Below, one piece after another: positions 38,037 to 45,245 of a stretch of DNA of 64,000 bases (positions are counted from its first letter, which is position 1; each line of letters opens with the position of its first letter). A model generated the notes under the pieces. It was not told where the DNA came from. It did not search any database and worked only from the letters and a program-made list of their open reading frames with translations. The stretch covers positions 6,517,501 through 6,581,500 of the forward strand of contig NZ_CP053564.1 of the NCBI RefSeq assembly GCF_013155125.1, given 5' to 3'. The position numbers and the translations under genes are program-made. This DNA comes from Pseudonocardia broussonetiae. GTDB lineage: Bacteria; Actinomycetota; Actinomycetes; Mycobacteriales; Pseudonocardiaceae.

Positions 38037-38822
38037 ATGCCCGTGACCGACGCACCGGCGAAGGCCCGGGCGCTCTACGACGCCCGGCGCACCCGCGTGC
38101 CCATCGCGCCCTTCACCGACGAGGACCCGACCCTGGGGATGGCCGACGGCTACGCGGTGCAGCGCGAGCTGATCGCGCTGCTGCTGGCCGACGGCGACCG
38201 GATCATCGGCCACAAGGTCGGGCTGACGAGCAAGCCGATGCAGAAGATGATCGGCGTCGACTCCCCCGACTACGGCCCCGTCCTCGCCTCCACCGTCTAC
38301 CGCGACGGCGACACGATCCCGCTCGACCGCTTCATCGCCCCGAAGATCGAGGCCGAGATCGTGTTCGTGCTCGGCTCGCGGCTGCAGGGGCCCGGCGTCA
38401 CGGTCACGGAGGCGCACGCGGCCATCGCGGGCGCCGTCGCCGCGATGGAGATCGTCGACTCCCGGATCGCCGACTGGCGGATCAAGCTGGCCGACACCGT
38501 CGCCGACCTCGCCTCCAACGGCGCGATGGCCACCTCGAGCCGGATCGTCCCGCTCGACGGGATCGACTCCCGTCTGATCGGCATGACGCTCACCCGCAAC
38601 GGCGAGCTCATCGACACCGGCGCCGGCGCGGCCGCGCTGGGCGACCCGGTGGCCGTCGTCGCCTGGCTCGCCAACGTGCTCGGGGAGAACGGCGTCGCGC
38701 TGGAGCCCGGGCACCTGATCATGACCGGTGCGCTGCACGCCGCGGTCCCGATGGCCGCGGGCGACGTCTTCCGCGCCGAGTTCGACCGGCTCGGCCCGAT
38801 CACGGTGAGGGTGGGCGCATGA
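38037..38822 (+). CDS. dmpE: 2-oxopent-4-enoate (2-hydroxypenta-2,4-dienoate) hydratase
   Basis: A 261-residue FAH-superfamily hydratase that adds water to 2-hydroxypentadienoate, giving 4-hydroxy-2-oxovalerate for the aldolase. It is told from its neighbour by the hydratase-type segment IVDSRIADWRIKLADTVADLAS and GAGAAALGDPVAVVAWLAN, which match DmpE/XylJ. ATG 38037 follows GGGAG by six bases. It is coupled by ATGA to the decarboxylase, with which such hydratases form a complex. Confidence 0.88.
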   Translation: MPVTDAPAKARALYDARRTRVPIAPFTDEDPTLGMADGYAVQRELIALLLADGDRIIGHKVGLTSKPMQKMIGVDSPDYGPVLASTVYRDGDTIPLDRFIAPKIEAEIVFVLGSRLQGPGVTVTEAHAAIAGAVAAMEIVDSRIADWRIKLADTVADLASNGAMATSSRIVPLDGIDSRLIGMTLTRNGELIDTGAGAAALGDPVAVVAWLANVLGENGVALEPGHLIMTGALHAAVPMAAGDVFRAEFDRLGPITVRVGA

Positions 38823-39559
38823 CCGAGTACGCCGTTGCACTGCAGAAGGCGGTCGCCGACCGCACGGCCATCGACGCCCTGGACGTCCCCGACCTCCCCA
38901 CCGCCTACGCCGTGCAGCGCGAGCTGCGCGACGCCGCCGGGCCGCTCGTGGGCTGGAAGCTCGGCGTCACCAGCCGCGCGAAGCAGGCCCAGGTGGGCGT
39001 GTCGAGCCCGGTGTTCGGCTTCCTCGCCGGCGCGAACGCGCTCGACATCGGCGAGCCGCTGGCGACCTCCGAGCTCATCCAGCCGCGCTGCGAGCCCGAG
39101 ATCGTGTTCGTGCTCGGGCGCGACCTCGCGGGCCCGCACGTCACCGCGGCCGACGTGATCGCCGCGTCGTCGGGGGTGGCGGTGGGCATCGAGGTGCTCG
39201 ACTCCCGCTACCGGGACTACAAGTTCACGATGGCCGACGTCGTCGCCGACAACACCTCCGCCGGCCGGTTCGTGGTCGGCACGCCGGTGCCGGCGGCGGG
39301 CATCGACCTGCGGCTGGTCGGCGTCGTGCTGGAGAAGAACGGTGAGCTGGTGGCCACGGCGTCCGGCGCCGCGTCGCTCGGGCACCCGGCCGCGGCCGTC
39401 GCATGGATGGTGCGGACGATGGCCGCCGACGGCGAGGGCCTCTCGGCCGGCGACGTCGTCCTGTCCGGCGGGCTGACGGCGGCGGTGCCGGTGGCGCCCG
39501 GCGACGTCGTGGTCGCCACGATCGACCGGCTCGGGACGCTCGAGCTCGGCTGCTCATGA
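38819..39559 (+). CDS. dmpH: 4-oxalocrotonate decarboxylase
   Basis: A 246-residue FAH-superfamily decarboxylase converting 2-oxohex-3-enedioate to 2-hydroxypentadienoate with metal. Its diagnostic segment is VLDSRYRDYKFTMADVVADNTSAGRFVVG, close to DmpH/XylI and different from the hydratase upstream. The ATG overlaps the hydratase stop. A 40-bp inverted repeat starts four bases after its stop codon. Confidence 0.87.
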   Translation: MTEYAVALQKAVADRTAIDALDVPDLPTAYAVQRELRDAAGPLVGWKLGVTSRAKQAQVGVSSPVFGFLAGANALDIGEPLATSELIQPRCEPEIVFVLGRDLAGPHVTAADVIAASSGVAVGIEVLDSRYRDYKFTMADVVADNTSAGRFVVGTPVPAAGIDLRLVGVVLEKNGELVATASGAASLGHPAAAVAWMVRTMAADGEGLSAGDVVLSGGLTAAVPVAPGDVVVATIDRLGTLELGCS

Positions 39560-39562
39560 CCC

Positions 39563-39602
39563 GTGAGTGGCAACCGTGGCCAGAGCCACGGTTGCCACTC
39601 AC
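39563..39602 (+). repeat. 40-bp perfect hairpin, copy A
   Basis: Left arm GTGAGTGGCAACCGTGGC, loop CAGA, right arm its exact 18-base reverse complement. It lies inside the operon between decarboxylase and tautomerase, ending 21 bases before the tautomerase start, so it may partly terminate transcription or stabilise the upstream message. A second copy with 34 of 40 identical bases is at 50085-50124. Confidence 0.85.
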
Positions 39603-39623
39603 GACCGACGAAGGAGGGCCACC

Positions 39624-39827
39624 GTGCCGCTCGTCCAGATCACCCTCGCCAAGGGCCGCACCCCCGAGCAGCTCGCCGCCCTCGGCGAGGCCGTGACGGC
39701 CGCCGTGCACGAGTCCATCGGTGCGCCGACGGGGAACGTGCGCGTGGTCGTCACCGAGTGCGAGCCCGACCTGTGGTTCGTGGGCGGGGAGTCGCTGACG
39801 GCGCTGCGGGCGTCCGGGCAGCGGTGA
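39624..39827 (+). CDS. 4-oxalocrotonate (2-hydroxymuconate) tautomerase
   Basis: A 67-residue tautomerase that converts 2-hydroxymuconate to the keto form used by the decarboxylase. The GTG at 39624 follows an AAGGAGG by six bases and puts proline at position 2 (VPLVQITLAKGRTPEQ), which becomes the catalytic N-terminal Pro after methionine removal. A longer open frame to 39567 would bury this proline and crosses the hairpin, so it is rejected. It overlaps the Rieske gene by GTGA. Confidence 0.9.
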   Translation: MPLVQITLAKGRTPEQLAALGEAVTAAVHESIGAPTGNVRVVVTECEPDLWFVGGESLTALRASGQR

Positions 39828-40183
39828 GCCTGGTCCCGCTCGACGGGGCGGACGGCCGCGACGCGTGGACCGTCCGCTCCGGTGACGGGCGCGCCTTCGC
39901 GGTGTTCCGCGTCGACGACGGGCTCCGCGTCACCGACGCCGTGTGCCCGCACAACAAGGGCCCGCTCGACCAGGGCTGGCTGCGCGACGGGCGCGTGGTC
40001 GTCTGCCCGTGGCACTGGTACCGCTTCGACCTCGACACCGGCGCGTGCGAGACCGCCCCCCAGCACCACCTCGCCACCTACCCGGTGGTGGAGCGCGACG
40101 GCGCCCGCTTCGCCGACGTCGGCGAGCCGGCGGCACCCCTGTCGTGGGCCGAGCGCCTCCGCGCGCACGCCCGCGGCGAGTAG
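39824..40183 (+). CDS. Rieske-type [2Fe-2S] ferredoxin
   Basis: A 119-residue small Rieske protein. Cluster ligands are C41 and H43 (CPHNKGP) and C61 and H64 (CPWHWYRF). It lacks a catalytic domain, so it is an electron carrier, either for the two Rieske oxygenases at 42-48 kb or, as in some meta operons, for reactivating the extradiol dioxygenase iron. It is last in the hydratase operon and translationally coupled to the tautomerase. Confidence 0.9.
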   Translation: MSLVPLDGADGRDAWTVRSGDGRAFAVFRVDDGLRVTDAVCPHNKGPLDQGWLRDGRVVVCPWHWYRFDLDTGACETAPQHHLATYPVVERDGARFADVGEPAAPLSWAERLRAHARGE

Positions 40184-40185
40184 CC

Positions 40186-40259
40186 GGCTCGCACACGGGT
40201 CGCGGGGCCCGCACACAGGGCCGGACATGTGTGCGACCACCGCAGGCTGTGTGCGAGCC
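40186..40259 (+). terminator. Nested inverted repeat after the Rieske ferredoxin gene
   Basis: Outer arms GGCTCGCACAC (40186-40196) and GTGTGCGAGCC (40249-40259), inner arms CGCACACA (40210-40217) and TGTGTGCG (40228-40235). It begins three bases after the stop codon and probably ends the operon. Confidence 0.6.
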
Positions 40260-40318
40260 CTGGGCCGTTCGGGTCAGTACGTTTCGCGCGAGTCACCCGG
40301 TCCCGCCATAGTGCCCCG

Positions 40319-41785
40319 ATGACCGTCACCGAGGACGACGCCCGCGCAGCCGGGCGCTTCGCCGCAGGAAGCGCGGCGGGCCTGCTCGCGCTGGTCGCGG
40401 CGGGAGTGGGGCTGGTCGCGGCGCTGTGGTTCCTGTCCGGCCCGCTGGTCGGGCTGGACAACGCGGTGGCCCGCGGCGCCAACGGCCTCGTCGCGCCGCA
40501 CCCCTGGTTCGTGGCCACCCTGACGGCGGTGACGAGCCTGGGCACCGGGTTCACCGCCGCGCTGGTGCTCGCCACGCTGACCGCCGCCCTGCTCGTGCGC
40601 CGGCAGTGGGCGCTCGCGCTCTACGTCGTCGTCGCGGGAGCGGGCGGCGCGGCCCTCGCCCCCGCCGTCAAGGGGCTGGTCGGCCGGCTGCGCCCGGTCG
40701 TCGACGTGCCGGTGGCGGTGGCGCCCGGGTCGAGCTTCCCCAGCGGCCACACGGTGACCGTCACGTTCTGGGTCGGCATCGTCCTGCTCGTCCTGCTCCC
40801 GGCCGTCCCGCCCCGGGCCCGCCGGGCCGCCGTGGGGGTGGGGGTCGCGGTGGTCGTGGCCGTCGGGCTCACCCGGATCGGGCTCGGCGTGCACTACCTG
40901 ACCGACGTCGTCGCCGGGTGGGCGCTCGGGGCGGCGTGGCTCGGGGTCACCGCCGTCGCGTTCCGCAGCGCGCTCGTGCCCGCACCGGGGGTCGGGCTCG
41001 ACCCCGCGGCCGCGCCCGACCTGCGCCCCGCGCCGGCCCACGACCCGCCCGCGCACCCGTGGGCCGTCGCCGCGCGGCTGCTCGTCGTCGCGGTGCTGCT
41101 GGTCGGGGTGCTGCTGGGCATCGGGCACCTGCTGACGGTGGTCGCCGCCGGCACGCCCGTCGCGGCCGCCGACGTCGGCCTGGTGCAGACCGTCGCGACC
41201 CTGCGCGTCCCGGTGATCGACGCCCTGTCCGTGCCCGCCGCGGAGATGGGCAACACGCTGGTGGTGGTCGTCGGGGCCGCCGTCGCCGCGGTGCTCGGCG
41301 TGGCCGTCATGCGCCGGCTGCGCCCGGCCGTGCTGATCGTCGCGGCGGTGGCGGGCGAGACCCTGATGTTCATGGTCGTCGCGTCCGTCACCGGCCGCAC
41401 CCGGCCGCCGGTGCAGCCGCTGGACGCGCAGCTGCCGCCGACGTCGAGCTTCCCGTCCGGGCACACCGCGGCCGCCGTGGCGCTCTACGGCGGGATCGCG
41501 GTGCTCGTGCTGGGCGCGACCCGCGAGTGGTGGCGCTGGCTGGTCCTCGCGACGGCGGTGGTGATCATCGTGCTGGTCGCCGCGGCCCGGCTCTACCGCG
41601 GCGCCCACCACCTCAGTGACGTGCTGGGCAGCCTGGTGCTCACCCTGCCCTGGCTGTACGCGCTGGACCGGTTCCTACCGGGACGCCGGTCGGACGAGCC
41701 TCAGTGGTCCGGCTCGTGGCCCGAGGCGACGTCGCCGGTCGGCGTGATCTCCCCGGTCCAGCCGCAGGCGGTGCAGGAGCAGTAG
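40319..41785 (+). CDS. Membrane protein with two tandem PAP2 phosphatase domains
   Basis: A 488-residue integral membrane protein containing two complete PAP2 (phosphatidic-acid phosphatase type 2) units. The first has K118...R125-P126, SSFPSGHT (H144) and R186-x5-H192; the second, after residue 255, has VTGRTRPP, SSFPSGHT and RLYRGAHHLSDV. About a dozen hydrophobic helices are visible. Each unit would act on a lipid or isoprenoid phosphate at the outer membrane face. No ribosome site precedes ATG 40319, but a CATAGT lies seven bases upstream, so a leaderless transcript is possible. The last 85 bases overlap the convergent zinc-ribbon gene. Confidence 0.87.
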   Translation: MTVTEDDARAAGRFAAGSAAGLLALVAAGVGLVAALWFLSGPLVGLDNAVARGANGLVAPHPWFVATLTAVTSLGTGFTAALVLATLTAALLVRRQWALALYVVVAGAGGAALAPAVKGLVGRLRPVVDVPVAVAPGSSFPSGHTVTVTFWVGIVLLVLLPAVPPRARRAAVGVGVAVVVAVGLTRIGLGVHYLTDVVAGWALGAAWLGVTAVAFRSALVPAPGVGLDPAAAPDLRPAPAHDPPAHPWAVAARLLVVAVLLVGVLLGIGHLLTVVAAGTPVAAADVGLVQTVATLRVPVIDALSVPAAEMGNTLVVVVGAAVAAVLGVAVMRRLRPAVLIVAAVAGETLMFMVVASVTGRTRPPVQPLDAQLPPTSSFPSGHTAAAVALYGGIAVLVLGATREWWRWLVLATAVVIIVLVAAARLYRGAHHLSDVLGSLVLTLPWLYALDRFLPGRRSDEPQWSGSWPEATSPVGVISPVQPQAVQEQ

Positions 41786-41919
41786 AAGCGCCGCTCGTCG
41801 GCCTCCCAGAACTCCGTGGCGATCCCCAGCCCGGCCGCGCAGGCCGGGCAGAAGCGGGGGGCGTCCCGGCGGTGCGCCGCCGCGTCGGCGACGAACCGCC
41901 GGTCCAGCGGCGTCGTCAT
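41701..41919 (-). CDS. Small zinc-ribbon protein after Rieske oxygenase 1
   Basis: A 72-residue protein with two cysteine knuckles, FCPACAAG and FYCSCTACGW, separated by about 20 residues, forming a likely zinc ribbon. Its ATG overlaps the oxygenase stop (ATGA), so the two proteins are made together. A second, similar mini-protein follows the paralogous oxygenase at 48.4 kb. The function is unknown; assembly, iron-sulfur or electron-transfer support of the oxygenase is possible. Confidence 0.82.
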   Translation of the reverse strand: MTTPLDRRFVADAAAHRRDAPRFCPACAAGLGIATEFWEADERRFYCSCTACGWTGEITPTGDVASGHEPDH

Positions 41920-43211
41920 CCGGCCTGCGCCGCTTCCCCGGCCGCCGCCTTGGCGGCCGCGATCGAGTCCGCGGCCGAGATGTGGATCTTCTTGATGGTG
42001 TCGAGCACCGGGGAGAAGCGGGTGGAGCCCATGTCGCAGAAGTCGAGCGCGAACTGCGCGCCGCCGCCCGCGTGGAACTTGTCCTTCTCGCACGGCAGGT
42101 CGATGCGGTCGTGCTCCTCCCGGATCGTGCCGAGCGGGTCCTCGCCGCGCGCGACGACGTCCATCTGCTCGCGGAACATCTTGCGCAGCATCGCCACGCC
42201 GATGTCGCTGCGGCCCAGGTGCTCGGTGGTGCGGTCGGTGATCGGGCCCTGCGTCACCCAGGCCATCATGTCCTGGCCCTCGACGTAGTTGGTGACGTGG
42301 CGGCCCTTGTCGTCGAACAGCGGCAGCTCGTAGTCGGGCACCTGCGGCTGGTCGACGTGCTCGTAGCCGTCGGGGCTGTGCACCGTGTAGAGCATGAAGC
42401 GGGTGGTGGTCCGGTTGACCGGCACCCGGATCTGCATCTGGTGGATGCCGCCGCCGCCCACGCGCATGTTGTAGGGGAACACCAGCGGGTGGCCGACCTT
42501 CCAGTCGTCGTCCTCCTCGGTGGCGCCCTTGAGCACGCGGCGCTTGATGATGCCCCACTCGAACGCGGTGAAGCCGATCTTCACGTGCTCCTTGCCGAAC
42601 GACGCCGGCGCCGTGAAGCCCTCGTGGCGGCCGACGAACTCGAAGTAGCGCCCGTGCAGGAACTCGACGTGGTGCGGGTCGACCGCGTTCTCCATGATCT
42701 GCACGTAGTTGCACGGCAGGTCGACCCAGCCGATGTCGCGGAAGCCGTCCATGACGAACGTGTCGAAGCGCGGCAGCAGGGGCGCGGGCTGCTCCGCGGA
42801 GTGCGGGCCGACGTAGGCCCAGATCAGCCCGCCCATCTCCTCGACCTTGCCGGCCTGCGCCTTCACCCGGTCCTGGAACTGCGTGTTCTCGCGCTCGGCG
42901 GGCTGCGAGGTGCACGCGCCGTCGGCGTCGAAGACCCAGCCGTGGTACGGGCAGCGGATGCCGTCGGCCTCGACGACGCCGTAGGCCAGCGACGCCTTCC
43001 GGTGCGGGCACGCCTCGGGCACGATCCCGTAGCGGCCCGACGGGCTCTTCCACAGCGCGAAGAACTCCCCCAGCAGCTCGACGCGCTTGACGGGGAACTC
43101 CTCGAGCTCGCGCGTGAACGCCACCGGGTACCAGTAGCGGCGCAGCACCTCCCCCATCGGCGTCCCGGCCTCGACCTGGGTCAGCTGCTCGTTCTGCTCG
43201 GCGGTCAGCAT
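41916..43211 (-). CDS. Rieske non-heme iron oxygenase, phthalate-dioxygenase-like, copy 1
   Basis: A 431-residue aromatic ring oxygenase. The Rieske ligands are C68, H70, C87 and H90 (ACPHRK, CPYHGW) and the mononuclear iron motif is D178-P-H-H181-x4-H186 (VDPHHVEFLHG). The N-terminus (MLTAEQNEQLTQVEAGTPMG) is typical of the phthalate 4,5-dioxygenase/phenoxybenzoate group, whose members work with a separate reductase; none is encoded here. ATG 43211 follows GAGGGAG. It is divergent from the IclR gene at 43308 and coupled to a zinc-ribbon gene. Confidence 0.92.
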   Translation of the reverse strand: MLTAEQNEQLTQVEAGTPMGEVLRRYWYPVAFTRELEEFPVKRVELLGEFFALWKSPSGRYGIVPEACPHRKASLAYGVVEADGIRCPYHGWVFDADGACTSQPAERENTQFQDRVKAQAGKVEEMGGLIWAYVGPHSAEQPAPLLPRFDTFVMDGFRDIGWVDLPCNYVQIMENAVDPHHVEFLHGRYFEFVGRHEGFTAPASFGKEHVKIGFTAFEWGIIKRRVLKGATEEDDDWKVGHPLVFPYNMRVGGGGIHQMQIRVPVNRTTTRFMLYTVHSPDGYEHVDQPQVPDYELPLFDDKGRHVTNYVEGQDMMAWVTQGPITDRTTEHLGRSDIGVAMLRKMFREQMDVVARGEDPLGTIREEHDRIDLPCEKDKFHAGGGAQFALDFCDMGSTRFSPVLDTIKKIHISAADSIAAAKAAAGEAAQAG

Positions 43212-43300
43212 GCGCACTCCCTCGTGGTGGTAGCCCCGCCAGCCGGCGGTGGAGCCTGTCGCCGACGGTAGGTAGCGCCCGGCGGCCCGACAAGGGATCC

Positions 43301-43317
43301 TTCCCGCATGGAGGGAA
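43301..43317. promoter_or_regulatory. Palindrome TTCCC-N7-GGGAA over an IclR start codon
   Basis: TTCCCGCATGGAGGGAA includes the ATG of the third IclR gene and lies 90 bases from the Rieske oxygenase 1 start. It could be an autoregulatory site controlling both divergent genes, though part of it is coding sequence. Confidence 0.4.
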
Positions 43318-44081
43318 ACGCCCGGCCGTCGTGGGAGCTCGGGTCGGTGCGCAACGCCGCGCGCCTGCTCAAGGAGTTCTCCCGGACCGACCGCGAGCTC
43401 GGCGTCTCGGAGCTGTCCCGGCGCCTGGGCCTGGCCACGTCGACGGTGCACCGGATGCTGGCGACGCTGGCCGCCGAGCGGTTCGTCGAGCGGGCGCCCG
43501 GCGGCTACCGCCTCGGGATCGCGCTGTTCGAGCTCGGCGCCAGTGTCGGCTCGCACCTGGACCTGCACGAGGCCGCAATGCCCGTCATGGCAACGCTGCG
43601 GCACACCACGGGCGAGACCGTGCAGCTCGCCGTGCTCGACGGCATGGAGTCGGTCTACATCGACCGCCTGGAGAGCCCGCACACCGTCCGCATCTTCTCC
43701 CGCGTCGGCACCCGGCTCCCCGCGACGACGACGAGCACCGGCAAGTCGCTGCTCGCCGCGCTGGAGCCCGAGGAGCTGGACCTGCGCCTGGCGCACTGGG
43801 TGCCGCGCCGCCACACCCCGTTCACGATCGTCGACGAGGCGACGCTGCGGACGCGGCTGCGCGAGGTCGCCGAGCGCGGGTGGGCCGAGAACCGGGAGGA
43901 GAGCCGCGTGGGCGTCGTGTCGGTGGGGGCGCCGGTGCGCGGGGCCGACGGGGCGGTGATCGCGGCGCTGTCGGTGGCCGCCCCGACCGACCGCGCCGCC
44001 GCCCCGGCGCTGCGCCGCATCCGGACCGGCGTCGTGGAGGCGGCGGCGGTGATCAGCAGGCGGCTGGGGCACGTGCCCTGA
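43308..44081 (+). CDS. IclR-family regulator divergent from Rieske oxygenase 1
   Basis: A 257-residue IclR protein: winged helix at about 14-70 (LGLATSTVHRMLATLAAERFVE) and an effector domain. It resembles the IclR at 37157 closely in layout (SVRNAARLLKEF against TVRNAARLLKAF). It faces the PEP-synthase-like genes convergently and the oxygenase divergently, so it likely controls oxygenase and kinase expression in response to the aromatic substrate or a phosphorylated form. Confidence 0.93.
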   Translation: MEGNARPSWELGSVRNAARLLKEFSRTDRELGVSELSRRLGLATSTVHRMLATLAAERFVERAPGGYRLGIALFELGASVGSHLDLHEAAMPVMATLRHTTGETVQLAVLDGMESVYIDRLESPHTVRIFSRVGTRLPATTTSTGKSLLAALEPEELDLRLAHWVPRRHTPFTIVDEATLRTRLREVAERGWAENREESRVGVVSVGAPVRGADGAVIAALSVAAPTDRAAAPALRRIRTGVVEAAAVISRRLGHVP

Positions 44082-44083
44082 CG

Positions 44084-44132
44084 CGCGAACGGCACTCTCG
44101 CCCAACGAGCTCGGGTGAGAGTGCCGTTCGCG
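44084..44132. terminator. Bidirectional hairpin between convergent genes
   Basis: Sixteen-base perfect arms CGCGAACGGCACTCTC/GAGAGTGCCGTTCGCG, extended inward by four more pairs (one G-U) around a nine-base loop. It lies three bases after the IclR stop and 15 before the kinase-subunit stop, so it can serve both strands. Confidence 0.75.
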
Positions 44133-44147
44133 TGACGAACCGGGGAG

Positions 44148-45245
44148 CTACCGCCCCGGGATCGGCTTCCCGCTGAACACGAACTTCTGCGCCAGCGCCA
44201 CCGGGTCGTAGGCGGCCGGGGCCGCCACCGGGGCGGTGACGGTGACCGGCCGCGACTGCACGATGCAGACCGGGTCGCCCGCGCGCCGGTGCCGGGAGAT
44301 GACCCACTCCACGTCGACGGGGTAGCCGTAGTGCTCCTCGATCGACGTGACGGCCGCGGCGATCGCGGCGATCTGCTCGTCGTCGAGGACCTTGCGGTCG
44401 GCCAGCTTGGCCGGCATCTCGATCTCGGTGACGCGCCCGTCGGCGAAGTCGAACGCCGACACCACCGTCTTGTGCGCGACGTCGTACTTGAGCAGCCGCC
44501 CGTCGGCCTTCCCGACCTCGATGTGGTCGGGGTTGACCAGGCCCTGCACGATCGCCTCGCCCCACCCCCAGCTCGTCTCGATGACGATCCGGTCGGGCTT
44601 GCCGGTGACCGGGTGCACCGAGAACGCCACCCCGGACGCGCGGGCGTGGATCAGCTCGATCACGCCCACCGCGATCGGCATCGCGTGGTGGGAGATGCCC
44701 TTGCGCAGCCGGTAGGCCAGCGCCCGCCCGGTGAACAGCGAGCCCCAGCACTGCCGCACCGCGTCGATCACGCGCTGCGGGCCCGAGACGCCGAGGTAGG
44801 TGTCGAAGATCCCGGCGAAGGACGCGTCGGCGGCGTCCTCACCGGTGGCCGAGCTGCGCACCGCCGTCGGCACGTTGACGTCGACGGCGCGCAGGCACAG
44901 CTCCTCGTAGGCCTCGGTGATCTCGGCGGCCAGGGCGTCGGACATCGGGGTCTGCTCGAACAGCGTCCGGATCCGCGCCGACGCGTCCTCGACGGCGGCG
45001 TCGGACGGGTCCGTGCCCAGCCACTCGACGACCTCCTCGATCCGCCCGTCGAGGCCCGACTCGGCGCAGTGGCGCCGGTAGGCCCCGACCGTGACGGCGA
45101 ACCCCTGCGGCACCTCCACCCCGGCGCGGTGCAGCTCGGTGAGCCGCCCCATCTTGGAGCCGGCCAGTGCCACCGCCTCCGCCGGGTCGACCTCGTCGAC
45201 CCAGACCACCGATGCGGTGTCGACCATCAGAACCCCCGATGTCAT
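44148..45245 (-). CDS. PEP-synthase-like ATP-binding subunit (phenylphosphate synthase B / CreI-like)
   Basis: A 365-residue protein equal to the N-terminal ATP-binding domain of PEP synthase/PPDK (AGSKMGRLTELHRAGVEVP, VPTAVRSSATGEDAADASFAG, ETSWGWGEAIVQG, CIVQSRPVTV). Alone it lacks the phosphohistidine domain, which is in the adjacent gene. This split matches phenylphosphate synthase (PpsA about 70 kDa, PpsB about 40 kDa) and the p-cresol-phosphorylating CreHI of Corynebacterium. It would bind ATP and phosphorylate the partner's histidine. ATG 45245 overlaps the partner's stop (ATGA). The aromatic substrate is inferred from the flanking Rieske genes. Confidence 0.85.
   Translation of the reverse strand: MTSGVLMVDTASVVWVDEVDPAEAVALAGSKMGRLTELHRAGVEVPQGFAVTVGAYRRHCAESGLDGRIEEVVEWLGTDPSDAAVEDASARIRTLFEQTPMSDALAAEITEAYEELCLRAVDVNVPTAVRSSATGEDAADASFAGIFDTYLGVSGPQRVIDAVRQCWGSLFTGRALAYRLRKGISHHAMPIAVGVIELIHARASGVAFSVHPVTGKPDRIVIETSWGWGEAIVQGLVNPDHIEVGKADGRLLKYDVAHKTVVSAFDFADGRVTEIEMPAKLADRKVLDDEQIAAIAAAVTSIEEHYGYPVDVEWVISRHRRAGDPVCIVQSRPVTVTAPVAAPAAYDPVALAQKFVFSGKPIPGR

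Noticed and set aside
39567..39827. A longer tautomerase starting at 39567
   Set aside because: It would translate the hairpin and bury the catalytic proline; the GTG at 39624 has an ideal ribosome site and gives the right N-terminus.
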